The position numbers and the translations under genes are program-made. From Ignavibacteriaceae bacterium (GTDB taxonomy: Bacteria; Bacteroidota; Ignavibacteria; Ignavibacteriales; Ignavibacteriaceae), in assembly GCA_031292465.1 (NCBI GenBank), contig JARLHB010000402.1, positions 1 to 8,574 of the forward strand: 8,574 nucleotides of DNA, in the 5' to 3' direction. Positions 6,410-8,574 of the stretch are shown one piece after another; position 1 is the first letter of the stretch; each line of letters begins with the position of its first letter. Under the pieces are notes generated by a model. It was not told the DNA's origin, did no database searches, and saw only the letters and a list, made by a program, of their open reading frames with translations.

Positions 6410-6456
6410 CCCCTCCTTAATAAGGAGGGGATTATCCCAAAGGGATGCCTATGGCA
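6410..6456. repeat. Cluster of three consecutive hairpins
   Basis: Three perfect small palindromes follow each other almost without a gap: CCCCTCCTTA (6410-6419) with TAAGGAGGGG (6421-6430); ATCCC (6434-6438) with GGGAT (6442-6446) around AAA; and TGCC (6446-6449) with GGCA (6453-6456) around TAT. The first stem shares a 12-base inverted match with a lone half copy at 5930-5941. The stretch is non-coding and more GC-rich than its surroundings, as expected for a dispersed intergenic repeat. A role in RNA folding or protein binding is possible but unproven. Confidence 0.55.
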
Positions 6457-6493
6457 AGGGGAGGTCGGAGTAACCTGTAAATTTATTTAACCT

Positions 6494-6556
6494 TTGTACG
6501 GAGCACTAAACCGGCAAAACTTGACTGCCTGCAGGCAGTCAAGTTTTGCCGTACAA
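6494..6556. repeat. 40-base perfect palindrome with interrupted outer arms
   Basis: Positions 6512-6551 form an uninterrupted perfect palindrome with 20-base arms centred on CCTGCAGG. Beyond it TTGTACGG (6494-6501) is complementary to CCGTACAA (6549-6556), but the left arm carries 13 extra bases between TTGTAC and GGCAAAAC. The right arm, read on the minus strand, is continuous. A further partial copy, TTGTACCGGCAAAA, lies at 6379-6392. It can form a very stable hairpin in RNA from either strand, or a cruciform. It sits about 40 bases from the two-way terminator. Confidence 0.7.
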
Positions 6557-6590
6557 TTTTACATATCATATGGTAAGCTATTCAGACAAC

Positions 6591-6618
6591 AAAAAACCCT
6601 CCGTAAGGAGGGTTTTTT
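6591..6618 (-). terminator. Strong bidirectional intrinsic terminator after rpmA
   Basis: AAAAAACCCTCC (6591-6602) pairs perfectly with GGAGGGTTTTTT (6607-6618) around GTAA. The GC core CCCTCC/GGAGGG is flanked by six A and six T, so on either strand the stem ends in a U-tract. It lies 29 bases downstream of the rpmA stop and should end the rplU-rpmA transcript, while also blocking read-through from the mdh side. Confidence 0.92.
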
Positions 6619-6646
6619 ATTACAAAATATTTAAGGGATGGAATAT

Positions 6647-6901
6647 TTATTCAGTAACTACGTTGATATAAGTCCTGTCGCCCTTTTTGGTTTCAAACGT
6701 TACTTTACCATCAGCTATAGCAAACAGGGTATCATCACCGCCCTTTGATACATTAACACCTGGATGAAATTTTGTGCCTCTTTGCCTTATAAGAATATTT
6801 CCGGCAAGCACTTTTTCACCACCGAATTTTTTAACACCCAAACGTTGTGCGTTACTGTCTCTGCCGTTTCTTGATGAGCCTTGACCTTTTTTATGAGCCA
6901 T
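6647..6901 (-). CDS. rpmA: 50S ribosomal protein bL27
   Basis: Component of the large ribosomal subunit whose flexible N-terminus reaches the peptidyl-transferase centre. At 84 residues it is full length. It starts directly as MAHKKGQGSSRNGRDS, the typical N-terminus of forms without the cleavable pre-sequence seen in Firmicutes. The conserved RLGVKKFGGE (20-29), GNILIRQRGTKFHPG (34-48) and the C-terminal GKVTFETKKGDRTYINV segment are all present. AAGGAG precedes the ATG at about the normal spacing. It lies 36 bases downstream of rplU, the usual bL21-bL27 pair, with a strong terminator just after the stop. Confidence 0.98.
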   Translation of the reverse strand: MAHKKGQGSSRNGRDSNAQRLGVKKFGGEKVLAGNILIRQRGTKFHPGVNVSKGGDDTLFAIADGKVTFETKKGDRTYINVVTE

Positions 6902-6937
6902 TTTAAAATCTCCTTTAAACTATTGACTTAAAAATTA

Positions 6938-7246
6938 TCAGCCAATATTAGTAACTTCAATTTTTGTTAATTGTTGTCTGTGGCCATTCTTTTTATCATA
7001 GCCTGTTCTTCTTTTTTTCTTAAAAACAATAACCTTATTGTCTTTTGTATGTTCTAAAACCTTAGCTTTAACTTCAACACCCTGTAAAAATGGATTTCCA
7101 ACCTTAGTACCGTTTTCATCAGACAATAAAAGAACGTTTTTAAAAGTAACATCCTTTTCAGGTTCCTCGCTTAATTTAGGAACGTAATACTGAGTATTCT
7201 CAGATACTTTGAATTGTTGTCCAGCTATATCAACAACCGCAAACAT
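6938..7246 (-). CDS. rplU: 50S ribosomal protein bL21
   Basis: Large-subunit ribosomal protein that binds 23S rRNA. The 102 residues match the family length. It opens with MFAVVDIAGQQFKV (family pattern: MYAVIxxGGKQYxV) and ends with the basic KKKRRTGYDKKNGHRQ (76-91) and TKIEVTNI, the hallmark C-terminal rRNA-binding segment. A GAGGT ribosome-binding site is five bases from the ATG. It is first of the rplU-rpmA pair. The 124-base gap to the upstream histidine kinase gene contains a plausible promoter, so it probably does not depend on the two-component operon. Confidence 0.98.
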   Translation of the reverse strand: MFAVVDIAGQQFKVSENTQYYVPKLSEEPEKDVTFKNVLLLSDENGTKVGNPFLQGVEVKAKVLEHTKDNKVIVFKKKRRTGYDKKNGHRQQLTKIEVTNIG

Positions 7247-7275
7247 TTTAACCTCATTTTCTAAAATTTAGATTT

Positions 7276-7306
7276 TAAAGTTACGTAATATAGCTTTTCA
7301 AGTCAA
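7276..7306 (-). promoter_or_regulatory. Predicted rplU-rpmA promoter
   Basis: Read on the minus strand, TTGACT (7306-7301) is followed 17 bases later by TAACTTTA (7283-7276). TAACTTTA matches the Bacteroidota TAnnTTTG -7 box at all but the last fixed position, and TTGAC fits both the -33 TTG and the classical -35 element. A start near 7270 would leave a leader of about 20-25 bases before the bL21 ATG. The match is by eye. Confidence 0.4.
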
Positions 7307-7370
7307 TTCTATTATGAATTTTTTTTAAAGTTTGTAAATTTACTCATATTAAAAGAATAAATGGCATATT

Positions 7371-8399
7371 TTACTTCTTTAACCTGAATGAGAACTCAGT
7401 TCCCTCGCCTACATTGCTTTTAACTTCAATTTTAGAGCCGTGCGCTTCAACAATATGCTTTACAATTGCCAGCCCAAGCCCGGTTCCGCCAACAGCACGG
7501 GACCTTGCTTTATCCACTCTGTAAAATCTCTCAAAAATACGGTTTACATCTTCCGGCGGAATACCGACACCCGAATCACGAACAATTATCCTTCCGAATT
7601 TCGGCTCATCTTCAACCAAAACTTCTATCGTCCCTGCTTCTGTGTACTTTATAGCATTATTTATAAGGTTTACAATTACCTGCCGCAGTCTGTCTTTATC
7701 ACCAAACAGTTGCAAATTCTCATTAACCGGATAATATATAAGCTTAAGATTTTTTTCTTCCGCCACGGGAGCAAATTCATTCACTAAAGTTCTAAGGTAT
7801 TCATCTATCTTAAAATACCGGAAACTCATTCTCATTTCACCCGATTCAATCATCGAAATATCAATTAGATCATTAAGAAGGTTATTTAAGCTAAGTGTAT
7901 GATGATTTGCCTTACTTAGAAAGTTTTTATTAACATTTTCATCATTTATCGCACCGTTCAGAAGGGTTTCAATATAGCCCTGAATAGCAAAGATAGGTGT
8001 TCTTAATTCGTGAGACACATTAGCCAAAAATTCCGTTCGCATTTTTTGAAGGCGTTTTAAATATTCTATATCGTTTTTAGTCTTCCTGAACATTAATTTA
8101 ATGCTTTCCTGAAGTCCTAAAAGGTTCCGGCTTAATTTTATTTCATCCGAGTTGGAATAATAGTTCTCTCTTATATTATTTATTATCTGTTTTATTTCAT
8201 CAAGTTCTCTGTTTCGTCTTTTACCAAGGTAATTAAGCAGAAACAGGCTGAAAACAATCAACAATATAATAAGCGGGAAATCAATTCCGGATTTACCGTT
8301 AAGTAAAAAGATTAATGCTACAATAGATATGTCAAAGGATAGAAATTCTACAAGATAAACACGGGCAGAAATAAGATTTTTTTTTATTTCATTCCACAC
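7371..8399 (-). CDS. Sensor histidine kinase, PhoR-like (two-component system)
   Basis: Membrane-bound sensor kinase expected to phosphorylate the response regulator encoded just upstream. It starts at GTG 8399, overlapping that gene by 11 bases, with AGG seven bases upstream, so translation is probably coupled. Two hydrophobic segments (about 16-33 and 41-58) are joined by only about seven residues (NGKSGID), leaving no extracytoplasmic sensor domain. A charged linker (60-117) follows with no clear HAMP or PAS motif. The dimerisation domain has the phospho-acceptor His130 in SHELRTP. The ATPase domain has the N-box NLINNAIKYT (Asn248), G1 DSGVGI (275-280), F-box FERFYRVD and G2 GGTGLGLAI (304-312), all intact. 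In family terms it is PhoR/WalK-like. A phosphate link is only a guess, since no pst or phoU gene is in view. Confidence 0.93.
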   Translation of the reverse strand: MWNEIKKNLISARVYLVEFLSFDISIVALIFLLNGKSGIDFPLIILLIVFSLFLLNYLGKRRNRELDEIKQIINNIRENYYSNSDEIKLSRNLLGLQESIKLMFRKTKNDIEYLKRLQKMRTEFLANVSHELRTPIFAIQGYIETLLNGAINDENVNKNFLSKANHHTLSLNNLLNDLIDISMIESGEMRMSFRYFKIDEYLRTLVNEFAPVAEEKNLKLIYYPVNENLQLFGDKDRLRQVIVNLINNAIKYTEAGTIEVLVEDEPKFGRIIVRDSGVGIPPEDVNRIFERFYRVDKARSRAVGGTGLGLAIVKHIVEAHGSKIEVKSNVGEGTEFSFRLKK

Positions 8400-8574
8400 T
8401 TTTAAACCTGTACCCTACGCCTTTTACAGTTTCAATAAGGTCCATGTATTTTTCAAGTTTCTCCCTTATTTTTCTGATGTGTACATCAACCGTCCTGTCT
8501 ACAACATAAACATCTGTTCCCCACACATCCTTTAAAAGCGTATCGCGGCTGAATACTTTACCGGGACTGTTTGC
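8389..8574 (-). CDS. Response regulator, OmpR/PhoB family, C-terminal part (cut by window edge)
   Basis: The last 61 codons of a DNA-binding response regulator; the receiver domain lies beyond the right edge. The frame begins within ANSPGKVFSRDTLLKDVWG, continues through VVDRTVDVHIRKIREKLE and ends in IETVKGVGYRFKSVE plus TGA (8391-8389). This is the winged-helix effector domain: the VDRTVDVHIRKIRKL-type recognition helix and the GVGYRF wing are diagnostic for the OmpR/PhoB group. It is the partner of the histidine kinase whose GTG start lies inside its last codons. It is incomplete here because of the window boundary, not because of mutation. Confidence 0.93.
   Translation of the reverse strand, partial: ANSPGKVFSRDTLLKDVWGTDVYVVDRTVDVHIRKIREKLEKYMDLIETVKGVGYRFKSVE

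Larger units (their letters stand above)
5702..6646. other. Convergent intergenic region filled with palindromic repeats, no convincing gene
   Basis: This 945-base gap separates mdh (+) from rpmA (-). It contains, in order, the mdh terminator stem-loop (5767-5795), a GC-rich hairpin (5896-5915), a lone half of a CCCCTCC repeat (5930-5941), a 182-base inverted element (5993-6174), a three-hairpin cluster (6410-6456), a 40-base palindrome with split flanks (6494-6556) and the rpmA terminator (6591-6618). The longest tempting ORF is 49 codons (6204-6353, +) with no ribosome-binding site. No tRNA or other known RNA was recognised. Because both flanking genes end here, insertions are likely tolerated. 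Confidence 0.8.

Noticed and set aside
5896..6556. CRISPR array in the repeat-rich gap
   Set aside because: The repeats differ from one another, are palindromic and irregularly spaced, and no cas gene is nearby.
7371..7375. Assigning phoR/phoB names to the two-component pair
   Set aside because: Family motifs fit, but no phosphate genes are in view and many unrelated kinase/regulator pairs share these motifs.
7440..7787. 115-codon open frame on the plus strand within the histidine kinase gene
   Set aside because: It is antisense to the conserved ATPase domain and gives a protein with no recognisable features.

Overview
The window is AT-rich bacterial chromosomal DNA. It most resembles the Bacteroidota/Chlorobiota/Ignavibacteria group. 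The support is the Chlorobium/Bacillus-type malate dehydrogenase, a large signal-peptide-bearing outer-membrane-barrel-like protein of no known family, promoter-like TAnnTTTG boxes and intergenic repeats of the style common in those genomes. This placement is inference from sequence style, not a database match.

Left half (+ strand). Positions 1-463 hold no convincing gene, only small inverted repeats and one 16-codon ORF with a strong ribosome binding site. Next come a beta-CASP metallo-beta-lactamase-fold ribonuclease (464-1861), an inverted-repeat spacer (1943-1996), a 634-residue putative outer-membrane beta-barrel protein (2062-3966) and a small RsbW-like HATPase/anti-sigma-type kinase (best start 4066, end 4479). 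Malate dehydrogenase (mdh, 4736-5701) follows, with a possible promoter and a leader hairpin in front of it.

Middle (5702-6646). This is a 945-base convergent gap between mdh (+) and rpmA (-). It is bracketed by a stem-loop terminator after mdh and a strong two-way terminator after rpmA. In between sit several unrelated palindromic repeats: a GC-rich hairpin, a 182-base inverted element built of small hairpins with TCC/GGA loops, a run of three hairpins, and a 40-base perfect palindrome with an interrupted outer arm. No convincing gene lies here. This is the least explained part of the window.

Right half (- strand). Read right to left: the C-terminus of an OmpR/PhoB-family response regulator (cut by the window edge), a PhoR-like sensor histidine kinase overlapping it by 11 bases, then ribosomal proteins bL21 (rplU) and bL27 (rpmA), which probably have their own promoter.

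Most of the window is ordinary housekeeping and regulation: RNA turnover, TCA cycle, ribosome and a two-component system. I see no CRISPR array, tRNA, rRNA, transposase, phage gene or obvious new multi-gene system. The most interesting material is the non-coding repeat cluster and the uncharacterised barrel protein next to the small anti-sigma-type kinase.
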